Shown here: in pieces, positions 15,554-15,974 of the stretch | Layout of the letters: each line of letters starts with the position of its first letter | Numbering within the stretch: the first letter of the stretch is position 1 | From: RGIG3009 sp045603285 | Lineage (GTDB): Bacteria > Bacillota > Clostridia > Oscillospirales > Acutalibacteraceae | Direction: 5' to 3' | Assembly (NCBI GenBank): GCA_045603285.1 | Contig: JAZULW010000018.1 | Coordinates: 1-15,974 of the forward strand | Length of the DNA stretch: 15,974 nucleotides | Notes under the pieces: model-generated | Told to the model about the DNA's origin: nothing | Database searches by the model: none | Seen by the model: the letters and a program-made list of their open reading frames with translations, nothing else | Position numbers and translations under genes: made by a program

Positions 15554-15974
15554 TATTTTTCCACCTCCGATTTGGGATCCAAAACGTCACGGAGTGTATC
15601 ACCGATAATGTTGATACAAATAACGGTGATCGAAAGGAAGATAGCCGGGAACAACCAACGCCACCAATAGTTTTGGATAACGACCGAGTTGCGACAACCA
15701 TCCAGCATATTGCCCCACGTCGGACGGGGCAACTGCACACCGAAGCCCAAGTAGGACAACGTCGATTCCGTCAACATACAGGTAGCAAAATCCAACGTAA
15801 CGCTGACCAAAATCACCGAAATAACGTTAGGCAAAATGTGTTTGAACGCAATACGGCGTTGACTCACGCCCATCGATTTGGCGGCGGTTACAAATTCTTT
15901 TTCACGTTCGGCAAGCACTTGGCCACGCACCAAGCGGGCAAGACCCGTCCACGAAAGCAGGCCTAAAATCACCA
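15553..15974 (-). CDS. oppC: Oligopeptide/dipeptide ABC transporter permease (OppC-type), C-terminal part
   Basis: The last 140 or so residues of a permease are present; the gene runs past the window edge at 15974, and no start should be assigned here. The EAA loop that contacts the ATPases is clear (EFVTAAKSMGVSQRRIAFKH, followed by ILPN). After it come hydrophobic segments around NVISVILVSVTLDFA and FPAIFLSITVICINIIG, and the family ending GDTLRDVLDPK. Position directly before oppD supports OppC/DppC. The other permease and the binding protein would be expected further upstream. Confidence 0.9.
   Translation of the reverse strand, partial: VILGLLSWTGLARLVRGQVLAEREKEFVTAAKSMGVSQRRIAFKHILPNVISVILVSVTLDFATCMLTESTLSYLGFGVQLPRPTWGNMLDGCRNSVVIQNYWWRWLFPAIFLSITVICINIIGDTLRDVLDPKSEVEK

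Noticed and set aside
1..15974. Mobile elements, CRISPR arrays, tRNA or rRNA genes
   Set aside because: No transposase, no regularly spaced repeats and no tRNA-like or rRNA-like sequence was seen; the only notable direct repeat is inside the cysteine-rich gene.

Overview
All the genes in this 16 kb window lie on the minus strand, so transcription runs from high to low coordinates. The content suggests a Bacillota member of the class Clostridia, perhaps an Oscillospiraceae-like gut lineage. The pointers are a PyrR-type attenuator ahead of the pyr genes, a class 1B dihydroorotate dehydrogenase pair (PyrD plus PyrK), an EF-P with the KPGKGAAF loop followed by a CD1247-type protein, and strong AGGAGG-type ribosome sites. 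The taxonomic call is an inference from gene families; no rRNA is present.

In transcription order: (1) 15974-12973 holds the end of oppC, then oppD and oppF, the last with an unusual insertion of about 180 residues in its ATPase domain; the unit ends in a perfect 13-bp terminator. (2) 12856-9791 holds rlmB and a large membrane protein that has the architecture of a P1B-type ATPase but has lost its catalytic motifs. (3) 9578-7509 is an EF-G paralogue that starts at TTG and lacks the usual catalytic His. (4) 7381-6353 holds efp and a cysteine-rich zinc-ribbon protein of the CD1247 type. (5) 6302-1 is the pyrimidine operon: a consensus promoter, a PyrR-binding loop with competing antiterminator and terminator, then pyrC, carB, pyrK, pyrD and the first 24 codons of pyrF. 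The four units that end inside the window each finish in an intrinsic terminator, and the four that begin inside it each have a recognisable promoter, so the layout is compact and legible.

The pyr genes make UMP: CarB makes carbamoyl phosphate, PyrC closes dihydroorotate, PyrD/PyrK oxidise it to orotate and PyrF gives UMP. carA and pyrB, which often sit beside these genes, are missing from the window. Two other units concern translation (EF-P and an EF-G-like factor), and RlmB modifies 23S rRNA.

The best candidates for something undescribed are the inactive-looking P-type ATPase with a roughly 205-residue charged, probably disordered N-terminal tail (9791-12094), and the OppF subunit with a helical insertion between Walker A and the Q-loop (about 13771-14313). 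No mobile element, CRISPR array, tRNA or rRNA was seen.
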